Positions 25,084 to 33,707 of a DNA stretch of 38,121 bases are shown here, in pieces. The stretch is from Mangrovicoccus sp. (GTDB taxonomy: Bacteria; Pseudomonadota; Alphaproteobacteria; Rhodobacterales; Rhodobacteraceae): NCBI GenBank assembly GCA_025800345.1, contig JAOXSB010000247.1:1-38121 (forward strand), given 5' to 3'. The first letter of the stretch is position 1. Each line of letters begins with the position of its first letter. A program made the translations under genes and the position numbers. The notes under the pieces were generated by a model. It saw only the letters and a program-made list of their open reading frames with translations. It searched no databases and was not told where the DNA came from.

Positions 25084-26196
25084 ATGAGAACACGCGCAGC
25101 CGTCGCCACCGCCGCAGGAAAACCGCTCGAGGTGATGGAGGTCAATCTTGAAGGCCCCCGCGCCGGTGAGGTGTTGGTCGAGATCAAAGCCACAGGGATC
25201 TGTCACACGGACGAATTCACCCTGTCTGGGGCCGATCCCGAAGGGCTTTTCCCAGCGATTTTGGGCCATGAAGGCGCCGGCGTGGTGCTGGAAGTGGGCG
25301 AAGGCGTCACCAGCCTAAAGCCTGGCGATCATGTGATCCCCCTATACACCCCGGAATGCCGGGAATGCGAATACTGCTTAAACCCGAAGACCAATCTTTG
25401 CCAGAAAATCCGTGGCACCCAAGGCCAAGGTCTGATGCCTGACGGCACGTCGCGGTTCTCCACCCTCGATGGGGAGCCGATCCTACATTACATGGGCTGC
25501 TCCACCTTTGCCAATCACACGGTGTTGCCGGAAATCGCCCTGGCCAAAGTGCGCAAAGATGCGCCTTTTGAACAGATTTGCTATATCGGTTGTGGCGTGA
25601 CCACGGGGATTGGCGCGGTGATCAACACCGCTAAGGCCGAACCTGGTTGTCGGGCGATTGTCTTTGGTTTGGGCGGGATCGGCTTGAATGTCATTCAGGG
25701 CCTGCGCCTGATCGGTGCCTCGCAGATTGTTGGGGTGGATTTGAACCCTGGCAAGGTAGAGATGGCCAAAGCCTTTGGCATGACCGATTTCGTCAACCCC
25801 GCCGAGGTTGAGGGCGATTTGGTGCCTTACCTGGTGGATCTGACCAAAGGCGGCGCGGATTACACTTTCGATGCCACAGGCAATACCGATGTCATGCGCA
25901 CAGCGCTCGAATCCGCCCATAAGGGCTGGGGCGAAAGCATCATCATCGGTGTGGCCGCCGCCGGGGCCGAAATCTCCACCCGTCCTTTCCAGCTGGTCAC
26001 GGGCCGGGTTTGGCGCGGCACAGCCTTTGGCGGGGCCCGTGGACGCACCGATGTTCCCAAGATCGTCGATTGGTATATGGATGGGAAAATCGAGATCGAT
26101 CCCATGATCACGCATAAGTTGAGCCTGGATAATATCAATGAAGGGTTCGACCTGATGCATGCGGGCAAATCCATCCGTTCGGTGGTGGTCTATTAA
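25084..26196 (+). CDS. frmA: S-(hydroxymethyl)glutathione dehydrogenase / class III alcohol dehydrogenase
   Basis: Zinc-dependent NAD enzyme of 370 residues that oxidises the glutathione adduct of formaldehyde and can reduce S-nitrosoglutathione. The sequence matches the class throughout. Catalytic zinc ligands are in [13 protein letters not shown] and GHEGAGVV. The structural zinc cysteines are in [37 protein letters not shown] and [11 protein letters not shown] follow. The NAD loop is [10 protein letters not shown], and [20 protein letters not shown] is the class III signature. It starts at ATG 25084 ([15 protein letters not shown]) with GGAG upstream. No S-formylglutathione hydrolase or frmR-type regulator is adjacent; the gene stands alone with its own terminator. 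Confidence 0.95.
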   Translation: MRTRAAVATAAGKPLEVMEVNLEGPRAGEVLVEIKATGICHTDEFTLSGADPEGLFPAILGHEGAGVVLEVGEGVTSLKPGDHVIPLYTPECRECEYCLNPKTNLCQKIRGTQGQGLMPDGTSRFSTLDGEPILHYMGCSTFANHTVLPEIALAKVRKDAPFEQICYIGCGVTTGIGAVINTAKAEPGCRAIVFGLGGIGLNVIQGLRLIGASQIVGVDLNPGKVEMAKAFGMTDFVNPAEVEGDLVPYLVDLTKGGADYTFDATGNTDVMRTALESAHKGWGESIIIGVAAAGAEISTRPFQLVTGRVWRGTAFGGARGRTDVPKIVDWYMDGKIEIDPMITHKLSLDNINEGFDLMHAGKSIRSVVVY

Positions 26197-26575
26197 TCCA
26201 CGAAAACCCGCCGGAAGAGCGTAATTTTATCTTATCCGCGGCAATAATACGGGAGGCTCGCTGCGTTGAGCCTCCTATTTTGGAACGCGCTGCATGGTAT
26301 TTGCCGCCGCGTTATTCTGGACTTGGATAAAGCTCTCCGCAAAAGCATATCTATTATTCCGCGAGCGATGGCATGAGTTTTGCCAGGATCCTTCCCGCTG
26401 CGGAAGATTGGGAGGAGCCGCCCAAGCGGCGTAATATTTGCCTTTTGTGCCGCCTTTGCCGCTAGGGCAGAGACGCCAGTTTTCTATAGACGTGTCGCAG
26501 CGTCGTTGTTGCGCTGTGCCTGGCCTTTTCCCAAGAACCGTAAGGAGACTTGACTTGGGCCAGGGGAGGAGCGCC
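26197..26575. other. 379-bp gap between frmA and the acyl-CoA synthetase
   Basis: It contains the frmA terminator (26251-26281) and then about 290 bp of leader for the acyl-CoA synthetase. The reading frame of that gene stays open upstream to 26438, but the extension is not protein-like and the ribosome-binding site is at 26566-26571. AT-rich stretches near 26345-26358 may contain the promoter. No clear -35/-10 pair or operator could be chosen. Confidence 0.5.
26251..26281 (+). terminator. Intrinsic terminator of frmA
   Basis: GGAGGCTC (26252-26259) pairs with GAGCCTCC (26268-26275) around an 8-nt loop, followed by TATTTT. It lies 55 bp after the frmA stop. Confidence 0.8.
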
Positions 26576-28480
26576 ATGACAGCCTTCACATCGATTGAAG
26601 CGAGCCAAATGCTGCAGGCAGAAATGCCTTGGGAAAACCGTGACGTGCCAAGTTCGGTTTACGAGGCGCTGAGCCGCACCAAGCAAAAGCATGGCGACAA
26701 GCCTGCGATCAGCTTTCAGATCACCTCTGAGCCCAAATCCAAAGCCAAGACCCTGAGCTGGAACGACTTCCACGGCCAGGTTACCCAGGCGGCGAACCTG
26801 TTCCGGTCTTTGGGTGTGGGCGATGATGATGTGGTCGCGTTTTTGCTGCCTAACAGCAATGAAACCACTGTGACTTTGATCGGTGGCATGACCGCCGGGA
26901 TCGTGAACCCGATCAACCCGCTGCTCGATGTGGAGCAGATCGCCGGGATCTTGAACGAGACCAAAGCCAAGGTTTTGGTAACGCTGAAAGCTTTCCCCAA
27001 ATCGGATGTGGCTGAGAAAGCCGCCGAGGCCGTGCGCTTTGCCCCTTCGGTGAAAACGATCCTCGAGATTGACCTGCTGCACTATCTCTCCCCGCCGAAA
27101 TCCTGGATCGTGCCGCTGGTGCGCCCCAAGGTCGAAGTGCATCACCACGCCAAAGTTCTGAGCTTTCGCCGCGAGCTGCTCAAACAGCCCAGTGATAAGC
27201 TGACTTTTGCGGAGCCTCAGGGCGACAATATCTCGGCATATTTCCATACGGGCGGCACCACCGGCACACCGAAAGTGGCGCAGCATAAGCAATCGGGCAT
27301 GATCTATAATGGTTGGCTCGGCAGTGAGCTCATCTTCAACGAAAAAGATGTGATGATCTGCCCGCTGCCCATGTTCCATGTGTTTGCCTGCTATCCGATC
27401 ATGATGTCGGCGATCTTCTCGGGGGCTCATGTGGTCTTCCCGACCCCGTCGGGCTATCGCGGCGATGGGGTGTTCGACAATTTCTGGAAATTGATCGAGC
27501 GTTGGAATGTGACCTTCTTGATCACCGTGCCCACCGCGCTGTCGGCGCTGATGCAGCGCCCGGTGGATGCGGATGTGTCCAGCTTGAAAACCGCGCTGTC
27601 GGGATCTGCGGCTTTGCCCGTAGAGCTTTATAACCGTTTCCAAGAAGCCACCGGCGTGGCCATCGCCGAGGGCTACGGTATGACCGAGGCCACTTGCCTG
27701 GTGTCCTGTAACCCGATTGAGGGTGGCTTGAAAAAGGTTGGCTCGGTGGGCATCCCGCTGCCTTACACCGATGTGCGCATCCTGCATTGCGAGTCTGACG
27801 GCTCTATCTCTTATGAATGCGGCACCGATGAAGTGGGCGAGATCTGTATCTCTAACCCGGGCGTGTTCAACGGTTCCACCTATACCGAAGAAGGCAAAAA
27901 CCTGGGCCTTTATGCAGATCGCAACTATCTGCGCACCGGGGATTTGGGCCGGGTTGACGAAGATGGCTATCTTTGGATCACTGGGCGTCAGAAAGACCTG
28001 ATCATCCGCGGCGGTCACAATATCGACCCTGCCGAGATCGAAGAAGCCCTGATGGGTCACCCCAAAGTGGCGATGGTGGCGGCCATCGGTCAGCCTGACC
28101 AAGTGGCGGGCGAATTGCCTTGCGCTTATGTGGAGCTGGTCGAAGGGGCCGAGGTGACGGTTGCAGATCTGGTGGAATTTGGCCGCGAGCGTATCCACGA
28201 ACGCGCCGCTGTGCCGAAACATCTGGAGATCTTGGACGAGCTGCCCAAAACCGGCGTTGGCAAAGTCTTCAAGCCCGATCTGCGCAAAATGGCCACCAAG
28301 CGGGTCTATGACAAAGCCCTTAAGAAAGAAGGTCTGGCGGTGAATGTGGCTGAGGTCGTTGATGACAAAAAGCTCGGCCTGACCGTGATCCTTGAGCCCA
28401 ATGGCGATGTGGATGATGAGGCGCTTAAGCATTTCTTGGGCCGCTTCACCATGGCCTGGCGTTGGAAAGACGCGGCCTGA
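26576..28480 (+). CDS. Acyl-CoA synthetase (AMP-binding enzyme)
   Basis: Adenylate-forming ligase of 634 residues, activating a carboxylic acid to its CoA thioester via an acyl-AMP. The P-loop-like motif YFHTGGTTGTPKVAQHK is near residue 225. AEGYGMTEATCLVS is the second motif, and LRTGDLGRVDEDGYLWITGR leads to RGGHNIDPAEIEEALMGHP. The catalytic lysine region PKTGVGKVFKPDLRK is intact. The C-terminal about 60 residues (AVNVAEVVDDKKLGLTVILE) extend past the usual end. Substrate length cannot be read; it resembles long-chain/fatty-acid synthetases. The start is ATG 26576 with GGGGAGGAG upstream. It is a single gene, converging with argB across a strong terminator. Confidence 0.9.
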   Translation: MTAFTSIEASQMLQAEMPWENRDVPSSVYEALSRTKQKHGDKPAISFQITSEPKSKAKTLSWNDFHGQVTQAANLFRSLGVGDDDVVAFLLPNSNETTVTLIGGMTAGIVNPINPLLDVEQIAGILNETKAKVLVTLKAFPKSDVAEKAAEAVRFAPSVKTILEIDLLHYLSPPKSWIVPLVRPKVEVHHHAKVLSFRRELLKQPSDKLTFAEPQGDNISAYFHTGGTTGTPKVAQHKQSGMIYNGWLGSELIFNEKDVMICPLPMFHVFACYPIMMSAIFSGAHVVFPTPSGYRGDGVFDNFWKLIERWNVTFLITVPTALSALMQRPVDADVSSLKTALSGSAALPVELYNRFQEATGVAIAEGYGMTEATCLVSCNPIEGGLKKVGSVGIPLPYTDVRILHCESDGSISYECGTDEVGEICISNPGVFNGSTYTEEGKNLGLYADRNYLRTGDLGRVDEDGYLWITGRQKDLIIRGGHNIDPAEIEEALMGHPKVAMVAAIGQPDQVAGELPCAYVELVEGAEVTVADLVEFGRERIHERAAVPKHLEILDELPKTGVGKVFKPDLRKMATKRVYDKALKKEGLAVNVAEVVDDKKLGLTVILEPNGDVDDEALKHFLGRFTMAWRWKDAA

Positions 28481-28508
28481 TCTCTCGGGATCGCTGCTGA
28501 GAACCAAA

Positions 28509-28540
28509 AAAACCCGGGCTTAGGCCCGGGTTTTGCTTTT
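28509..28540. terminator. Bidirectional intrinsic terminator (acyl-CoA synthetase / argB)
   Basis: AAAACCCGGGC (28509-28519) pairs with GCCCGGGTTTT (28524-28534) around the loop TTAG. T-runs follow on the + strand, and A-runs precede it, giving T-runs on the minus strand. It lies midway between the two convergent stops. Confidence 0.92.
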
Positions 28541-28569
28541 TTAGGACTTGGTTGGCCTGGGCGGCGGGC

Positions 28570-29433
28570 TTAGCCGCCGCGAATGATCGATCCGGCCCCG
28601 TGATCGGTGAAAAGCTCTAGCAGGCAGGCATTGGGTGCGCGCCCATCCAAGATCACCACCGCCCGCACCCCTTCGCGCAGGGCCGCCAGAGCCGTTTCGG
28701 TTTTGGGGATCATGCCGCCCGCGATGGTGCCATCGGCGGTAAAGTTGCGGATCTGGCTGGCGGTGAGCTCGGTCACCACCTCGCCCGAGCCATCTTTGAC
28801 CCCATCCACATCCGTGAGCAGCAACAGCCGCCGGGCTTTGAGCGCCCCGGCAATGGCCCCGGCGGCGGTGTCGCCATTGATATTGAAGGTCTCGCCGTTT
28901 TCCCCCGCACCCAGGGGCGCGATCACGGGGATCATTTCAGCGGCAAAAAGCGTGCGCAGCACATCGGTATTCATCCGGTCCGGGGTGCCGACAAATCCAA
29001 GCGCTGGATCGGTCTGGCGGCAATGGATCAAATCCGCATCCTTGCCCGAAAGCCCCGCGGCGCGGCCACCTTGGCGGTTGATGGCCGATACGATGCGTTT
29101 ATTGACCACGCCCGACAGGACCATTTCCACCACTTCCACTGTGGCGGCATCGGTAACGCGCTTGCCATTGACGAATTCCGACGTGATCTCGAGACGTTTC
29201 AGCATCTCATTGATCATCGGCCCGCCACCATGGACGATCACCGGATTGACCCCCACTTGCCGCATCAGCACCACATCGCGGGCAAAGCTATCCATAGCCT
29301 CTTCGCTGCCCATGGCATGGCCGCCAAGCTTGATCACAACGGTGGCGCCTTCATAGCGCTGAAGATAGGGGAGGGCCTCGGATAGGGTCCGGGCGGTGGC
29401 GATCCAATCGCGATGCATGTTCTGGCGTCTCAT
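28570..29433 (-). CDS. argB: Acetylglutamate kinase
   Basis: Phosphorylates N-acetylglutamate, the second step of arginine synthesis. The 287 residues are a typical amino-acid kinase: [12 protein letters not shown] near residue 33, [17 protein letters not shown] with the glycine-rich loop, and the C-terminal [20 protein letters not shown] and [14 protein letters not shown]. The N-terminal helix [20 protein letters not shown] resembles the helix that mediates hexamers in arginine-inhibited forms, so feedback inhibition by arginine is likely. The start is ATG 29433 with AAGGA upstream; an internal ATG five codons later has no comparable site. It converges with the acyl-CoA synthetase gene. Upstream, an AT-rich unknown gene separates it from yihA. 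Confidence 0.95.
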   Translation of the reverse strand: MRRQNMHRDWIATARTLSEALPYLQRYEGATVVIKLGGHAMGSEEAMDSFARDVVLMRQVGVNPVIVHGGGPMINEMLKRLEITSEFVNGKRVTDAATVEVVEMVLSGVVNKRIVSAINRQGGRAAGLSGKDADLIHCRQTDPALGFVGTPDRMNTDVLRTLFAAEMIPVIAPLGAGENGETFNINGDTAAGAIAGALKARRLLLLTDVDGVKDGSGEVVTELTASQIRNFTADGTIAGGMIPKTETALAALREGVRAVVILDGRAPNACLLELFTDHGAGSIIRGG

Positions 29434-29659
29434 TGGCAGTCTTCCTTGGATTGGCCGTTCCTAAGCCGTGGAACAGCCGCTGCCAAGGGTGGTGATGCGT
29501 TGGGAATAAGGGTGTGACCGCAGCGGCAAACTTGTGTTGGTTGGAGCGGCCATCGCTCACACAAAACGAAAATCTGTGATCGTAAGATGCGCTAGATAAG
29601 CGAGAGTTTTGGGCGCTTGATGCAGCTTCCTAAGAGCTATCTTTTTGCCTCAGTTTCTG

Positions 29660-30097
29660 TCACGCGGCATCGTCAAGAATTCTGTGGAACTTTGCTACGA
29701 TCATTTGAAGCTGCTCCAGCTGTAATTCTGCAGCGGCTTTCTGTCGTAGAAGTATCGAGATCGCTTCATCCCATTCTGATAGAGGCGCGAATAAAGAGCT
29801 AGACTTGATTTTCTCTCTACTATTTTTTGCGGTAGTGAAGCCGACTTCAAGCTGGTTTGCTTTATTTGCCGCGAATTCATGAATCGTAAAGAGGAGTTCG
29901 GGAGCATGTTCAAAATGCACCGATATTCGATCAAGTAGATGTGCATGTTCAATTTCTAAGAATGTTTTCGACTTGATCAGCAGCATCTCAAGTTCTGTGT
30001 TCAATTGATCTGCCGTGTGTCGTTTTACACTCGCTGCACGAACTGAGCGTTTCCCGATATTCAAAACTGATAAGACTGTTGAAACAAGGCTTTCCAT
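29660..30097 (-). CDS. Unknown protein in an AT-rich segment
   Basis: I do not recognise this 145-residue protein. It looks almost entirely alpha-helical, with charged and leucine-rich segments such as TADQLNTELEMLLIKSKTFL, LFTIHEFAANKANQLEVGFT and LRQKAAAELQLEQLQMIVAK, the last with coiled-coil character. There is no signal peptide; the N-terminal SLVSTVLSVLNI could be an amphipathic helix. The DNA is distinctly AT-richer (about 43% G+C by hand count over 29701-29940, against roughly 60-70% nearby). Its codon use (ATT, GAA, AAA, TTT) also differs from the neighbours. A GGAG lies 11 bases before the ATG. It is probably a recent acquisition between argB and yihA. It may be strain-specific, and could even be a non-expressed frame. 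Confidence 0.55.
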   Translation of the reverse strand: MESLVSTVLSVLNIGKRSVRAASVKRHTADQLNTELEMLLIKSKTFLEIEHAHLLDRISVHFEHAPELLFTIHEFAANKANQLEVGFTTAKNSREKIKSSSLFAPLSEWDEAISILLRQKAAAELQLEQLQMIVAKFHRILDDAA

Positions 30098-30221
30098 GGC
30101 TTTGCGCTCCGCAGGCGAATAGCCGAAAAATACAGAAAAACATGTTGAGAGAAAGGGAGTGCTCTAGATTAACGCTTTGAGTGAGCCGGTAGGGGGGATT
30201 ACCGGGGAAAGGCTGCTAAGC

Positions 30222-30869
30222 TCATTCCAGCCCGGCGATGATGCTGCGCAATGTGGCGATCCCATCGCCTTTTTCCGAAGAGGTCAGCACCAATTCAGGA
30301 AAGGCGGCAGGGTGTTTGGCCAGGGCGCTGCGCACCCCATCCAGCATTTTGTCCTGCTCTTTGGCCGAGATTTTATCAGCTTTGGTCAGCACCACCTGAA
30401 AGGGCACCGCGGCGCGGTCCAGCAATTTCAGGATCTCGGTATCCACGGCTTTGATCCCATGGCGGGAATCGATCAGCACAAAGGCCCGGCGCAGGGTGGC
30501 CCGGCCGGAAAGATAGGCTTTCATCAGTTCTTGCCAGCGGGCCACCACGGCTGGGGGCGCTTTGGCAAAGCCATAGCCGGGCAAATCCACCAGATAGAGA
30601 TCGCCGCGCTCGAAATAATTGATCTCTTGGGTGCGCCCCGGGGTGTTAGAGGCGCGGGCCAGGTTCTTGCGTCCGGTCAGGGCATTGATCAGCGAGGATT
30701 TGCCCACATTAGAACGCCCGGCAAAGCACACCTCGAGCCGGTCATCAGGGGGCAGCCCATTCATGGCCACGACGCCTTTGACAAAAACCGTCTCGCGGGC
30801 AAAGAGCAACCGGCCCTTTTCCTGAGTTTGGGCGTCGGGTTCTTCGGCCAGGGGAAAGGGCAGGTTCAT
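30222..30869 (-). CDS. yihA: Ribosome biogenesis GTP-binding protein YihA/YsxC/EngB
   Basis: Essential GTPase that helps assemble the large ribosomal subunit. The 215 residues carry all G motifs: G1 GRSNVGKSSLINALTG, G2-region threonines in SNTPGRTQEINYF, G3 DLPGYGFAKA, G4 LTKADK and G5 TSSEKGDG. The N-terminal extension (MNLPFPLAEEPDAQTQEKGR) is typical of alphaproteobacteria. Its ATG overlaps the stop of the MOSC gene by 4 nt (ATGA), so it is co-translated in a yidC - MOSC - yihA operon read leftward. Just past its stop, CCGGTA and TACCGG (30186-30205) form a 6-bp hairpin without a T-run, a weak candidate terminator. Confidence 0.95.
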   Translation of the reverse strand: MNLPFPLAEEPDAQTQEKGRLLFARETVFVKGVVAMNGLPPDDRLEVCFAGRSNVGKSSLINALTGRKNLARASNTPGRTQEINYFERGDLYLVDLPGYGFAKAPPAVVARWQELMKAYLSGRATLRRAFVLIDSRHGIKAVDTEILKLLDRAAVPFQVVLTKADKISAKEQDKMLDGVRSALAKHPAAFPELVLTSSEKGDGIATLRSIIAGLE

Positions 30870-31627
30870 GGCGTTACCACCGCATCGTTAACGCGGATCT
30901 CGCCGCCAGAGAGCACACGGGCATAGACCCCGAAATCTTGATGACCATAGAGCGCCTTTAACCCGCCCAGAGTATTCGCGTCTGGCAAGCCGGTCTCAGG
31001 GTTGCCTTCGGTGGCGCGGCAGCGGGTGATGGGTTCCTCGATGCATAGACGGGTATCGCCGATCTGGATCTCTTGGCCGATCCAATCGCGTTCCACACTT
31101 GGGGCGAGCCCATCCAGCCAAAGATTGCCCCGCCAGCGATGAATTGACAGGTCTTGGCCCAAATGCGCGGCCAGCTCCGCCTGAGTGGCCAGATTTAGGA
31201 TGGCCACAAAAGGGGGCTCCACATCGGTCAGCGCCTGGGCCGTCCCCAGGCTGACCAGATGCGACGGGGCAGGGCGGGTATTAGGCCAAAGCGGGCTGAT
31301 CCAGTCCACCAGCACATCCGATCCGGTTTGGCTGTCCAGATCAAGCGCCAAAGGCGGACGCTCGGGATGGGTCAGATGCAACCGACCGGTATCCTCTTCC
31401 AGCCGGGCCCGTACCGCCATAAGCGGCGCTGAGGCCACGCCGCGCACGAAATCGCGCTTGGGTCGCCATCCTTGGGGCCGATCGTCAAAGCCTGCGGCCT
31501 CATGGGCCAGCGCCCAGCGGCGATCAAAGGGCAATACCTGATCTGGCGCGAGCCTGACCTGCTCTAGCGTCTCCCATCCGATGGATTTGACCGGATGGCG
31601 GCAGATATGGGCCAGGCGCGCGCTCAT
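30866..31627 (-). CDS. MOSC domain protein
   Basis: 253 residues with the MOSC N-terminal beta-barrel domain (CRHPVKSIGWETLEQVRLAP, FDRRWALAHEAAG) followed by the MOSC domain. The cofactor-binding segment RCRATEGNPETGLPD holds the conserved cysteine that in relatives binds sulphur or the molybdenum cofactor (YcbX/mARC type). It is likely a molybdenum-cofactor-dependent reductase of N-hydroxylated compounds or a sulphur carrier. There is no fused ferredoxin domain, unlike E. coli YcbX. It sits in a tight operon: two bases separate its ATG from the yidC stop, and its stop overlaps the yihA start. No other molybdenum gene is in the window. Confidence 0.87.
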   Translation of the reverse strand: MSARLAHICRHPVKSIGWETLEQVRLAPDQVLPFDRRWALAHEAAGFDDRPQGWRPKRDFVRGVASAPLMAVRARLEEDTGRLHLTHPERPPLALDLDSQTGSDVLVDWISPLWPNTRPAPSHLVSLGTAQALTDVEPPFVAILNLATQAELAAHLGQDLSIHRWRGNLWLDGLAPSVERDWIGQEIQIGDTRLCIEEPITRCRATEGNPETGLPDANTLGGLKALYGHQDFGVYARVLSGGEIRVNDAVVTP

Positions 31628-31629
31628 GC

Positions 31630-33459
31630 TTAGCTCGCGTCAGACTTGTCGCGTTTGAAGCTCTCTTTGATATTGCCGAAGATATCCGGCTTATACCCTT
31701 GGCTGCGCATGATGAAATATTGCTGGCCAAAGGTGATCAGGTTGTTGGCGATCCAGTAGAGCACCAAGCCGCTGGCAAAGGTGCCCAGCATGAACATGAA
31801 GATCCAAGGCATATAGGCAAAGATCATCTTTTGCGTCGGATCCGTGGGCGCCGGGTTCAGCTTTTGTTGCAGCCACATGGACACGCCCAAGATGATCGGC
31901 AGCACCCCAAGCGAGAACACAGCCAGGAAGGTGCCTGGTTCCGGCGCGGCAAAGGGCAAAAGACCAAAGAGGTTCAGGATCGAAGAGGGATCAGGCGCGG
32001 ACAGATCTTTGATCCAACCCAGCCAAGGGGCGTGGCGCAGCTCGATGGTGACAAAGATCACCTTATAGAGCGAGAAAAAGATTGGGATCTGCAACAGGAT
32101 CGGCAAACAGCCTGCGGCTGGGTTCACCTTTTCCTTTTTGTAGAGCTCCATCATGCCCTGCTGCATTTTCTGCCGGTCATCGCCCGCTTGTTCCTTGAGC
32201 TTCTCCATCTCGGGCTGCAGCTCTTTCATCTTCGCCATGGAGACGTAAGATTTATAGGCAAGGGGCAGCAGCAGCGCTTTGATGATCAGTGTCAGCGCAA
32301 TGATCGACCAGCCCATATTGCCGATGATCTTGTTGATCTCATGCAGCAGCCAGAAGATCGGCTTGGTCAGGAAAAAGAACCAACCCCAATCGATGCTGTC
32401 GATAAAGCCCTCAATGCCTTTATCGCTTTCATAGCCGCGGATGGCTTCCCATTCTTTCGCGCCGGCAAAGAGATAACTATCGCTCTGGGCGGTTTCGCCA
32501 GGGGCCACGGTCAGGGTCGGGCGGCGGGTTTCGGTCTGATAGATGGATCCGCCAGCGACATATTTCGCCACGGCAGTGAAAGGCTGGCCCGGGGTCGGGA
32601 TCAGCGTGGTCATCCAGTTCTTATCGGTAAAGCCGACCCAGCCGTTCTCCGCCACCGAGACCGATTCCATATTGGCGGCCTCTGCCGGGTTCAGCGGCAT
32701 GTCAGGCATGTTTTTGTATTTGATCTGCTCCAAGATCCCATCGGTCATCTGCACCACGCCTTCGTGCAGAATGAAGAAATTGATGGTCTCGGGGGTGCCA
32801 TGGCGCGCGACCAAGCCATAAGGGGCCAGGCGCACCGGCGCGTCGGTGGTGTTTTCCACGGTTTGGGTGACGGTGAACAGGTAATCGTCATCCACGGCGA
32901 TATTGCGGCGGAAGATCAGGCCAGCGCCATTGTCCCAAACCAAAGTAACAGGGCTGTCTTGGGTCAGGGTGCTGCCCGCTTCAAGCTGCCAAGGGGTCTC
33001 GGCCCCGGGCACCGCGTCATAGCTCAGATCCCCGGCCGGGGCCCAACCATAAAGCGCGTAATAGGCCTGAGACGCCCCTGCGGGCGAAAGCAGGGTCACA
33101 TTCGGGCTGCCCTCATCCAGGGTCTCGCGGTAATCTTTCAGCTCTAGATCATCAAGACGCCCGCCGGTCAGAGCGATGGAGCCGCTCAGGCGGTCCGTGG
33201 CAATGTCGATCCGCTGGGTATTGGCCAAAGCCGCTTCACGTGGGGCGGTGGTCTGCGCCAGGCCCGGAGGCGGCGCGGTGGTGCCATCGGCGGTGGCAGG
33301 TGGGGCTGGGGCAACGCCGTTTTCCGTGGCAGTGATGGCGCCATTGTCTTGGGTTAGATCTGGTGCGGGCTCTTCGGGGGGGAAGAGCAAGAACCAGACG
33401 AGAATAACCAGAAAGCTCAGGCCCGTTGCCAAGATGAGGTTCTTGTTCTGATCGTCCAT
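31630..33459 (-). CDS. yidC: Membrane protein insertase YidC
   Basis: Inserts and folds inner-membrane proteins with or without SecYEG. The 609 residues show the N-terminal membrane helix (LILATGLSFLVILVWFLLF, 8-26) and then a Pro/Ala-rich linker. The periplasmic beta-sandwich (about 70-345) and the conserved C-terminal insertase core follow. The core has WSIIALTLIIKALLLPLAYK, where lysine replaces the Arg366 of E. coli. It also has the coiled-coil hairpin MAKMKELQPEMEKLKEQAGD, then KKEKVNPAAGCLPILLQIPI, followed by FFSLYKVI. The start is ATG 33459 with AGGA upstream; an in-frame ATG six codons earlier lacks a site. The usual rpmH-rnpA partners are not found upstream. It heads a yidC-MOSC-yihA operon. 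Confidence 0.96.
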   Translation of the reverse strand: MDDQNKNLILATGLSFLVILVWFLLFPPEEPAPDLTQDNGAITATENGVAPAPPATADGTTAPPPGLAQTTAPREAALANTQRIDIATDRLSGSIALTGGRLDDLELKDYRETLDEGSPNVTLLSPAGASQAYYALYGWAPAGDLSYDAVPGAETPWQLEAGSTLTQDSPVTLVWDNGAGLIFRRNIAVDDDYLFTVTQTVENTTDAPVRLAPYGLVARHGTPETINFFILHEGVVQMTDGILEQIKYKNMPDMPLNPAEAANMESVSVAENGWVGFTDKNWMTTLIPTPGQPFTAVAKYVAGGSIYQTETRRPTLTVAPGETAQSDSYLFAGAKEWEAIRGYESDKGIEGFIDSIDWGWFFFLTKPIFWLLHEINKIIGNMGWSIIALTLIIKALLLPLAYKSYVSMAKMKELQPEMEKLKEQAGDDRQKMQQGMMELYKKEKVNPAAGCLPILLQIPIFFSLYKVIFVTIELRHAPWLGWIKDLSAPDPSSILNLFGLLPFAAPEPGTFLAVFSLGVLPIILGVSMWLQQKLNPAPTDPTQKMIFAYMPWIFMFMLGTFASGLVLYWIANNLITFGQQYFIMRSQGYKPDIFGNIKESFKRDKSDAS

Positions 33460-33707
33460 GGGAGGTCCTGAGCACAAATTCCGAGATGGCGGGGTTGAAC
33501 AGGCCAGTTAAGGGAAGGTCAAGGGGTTTTGCCGGATCAGACCCATCCTGGCCCCGCCTTGCCATGGGAAAAGCGGAAAAAGCCCTTGATCAGGTTGGAA
33601 TTGGCGTGGGAGTGCCAGAGCGCAGAGCGGCTTTGGGCCGCGCTTTGCTTTGACGCGGGCAGCGCAAGAGGCGGGGTTTGCCGCTTGGCTTGGCGCTGGG
33701 CTTTGGC

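Noticed and set aside
26462-28507. Minus-strand open frame of about 680 codons antisense to the acyl-CoA synthetase
   Set aside because: Composition of a mirror frame (rich in His, Arg, Gln), no ribosome-binding site, and it covers a well-supported gene.
31699-33147. Plus-strand open frame antisense to yidC
   Set aside because: Mirror frame of yidC with His/Gln/Gly-rich, domain-free sequence.
33460-33707. Possible rnpA or rpmH upstream of yidC
   Set aside because: No frame in this gap encodes an RNase P protein- or L34-like sequence; the gap is followed by the EAL gene.
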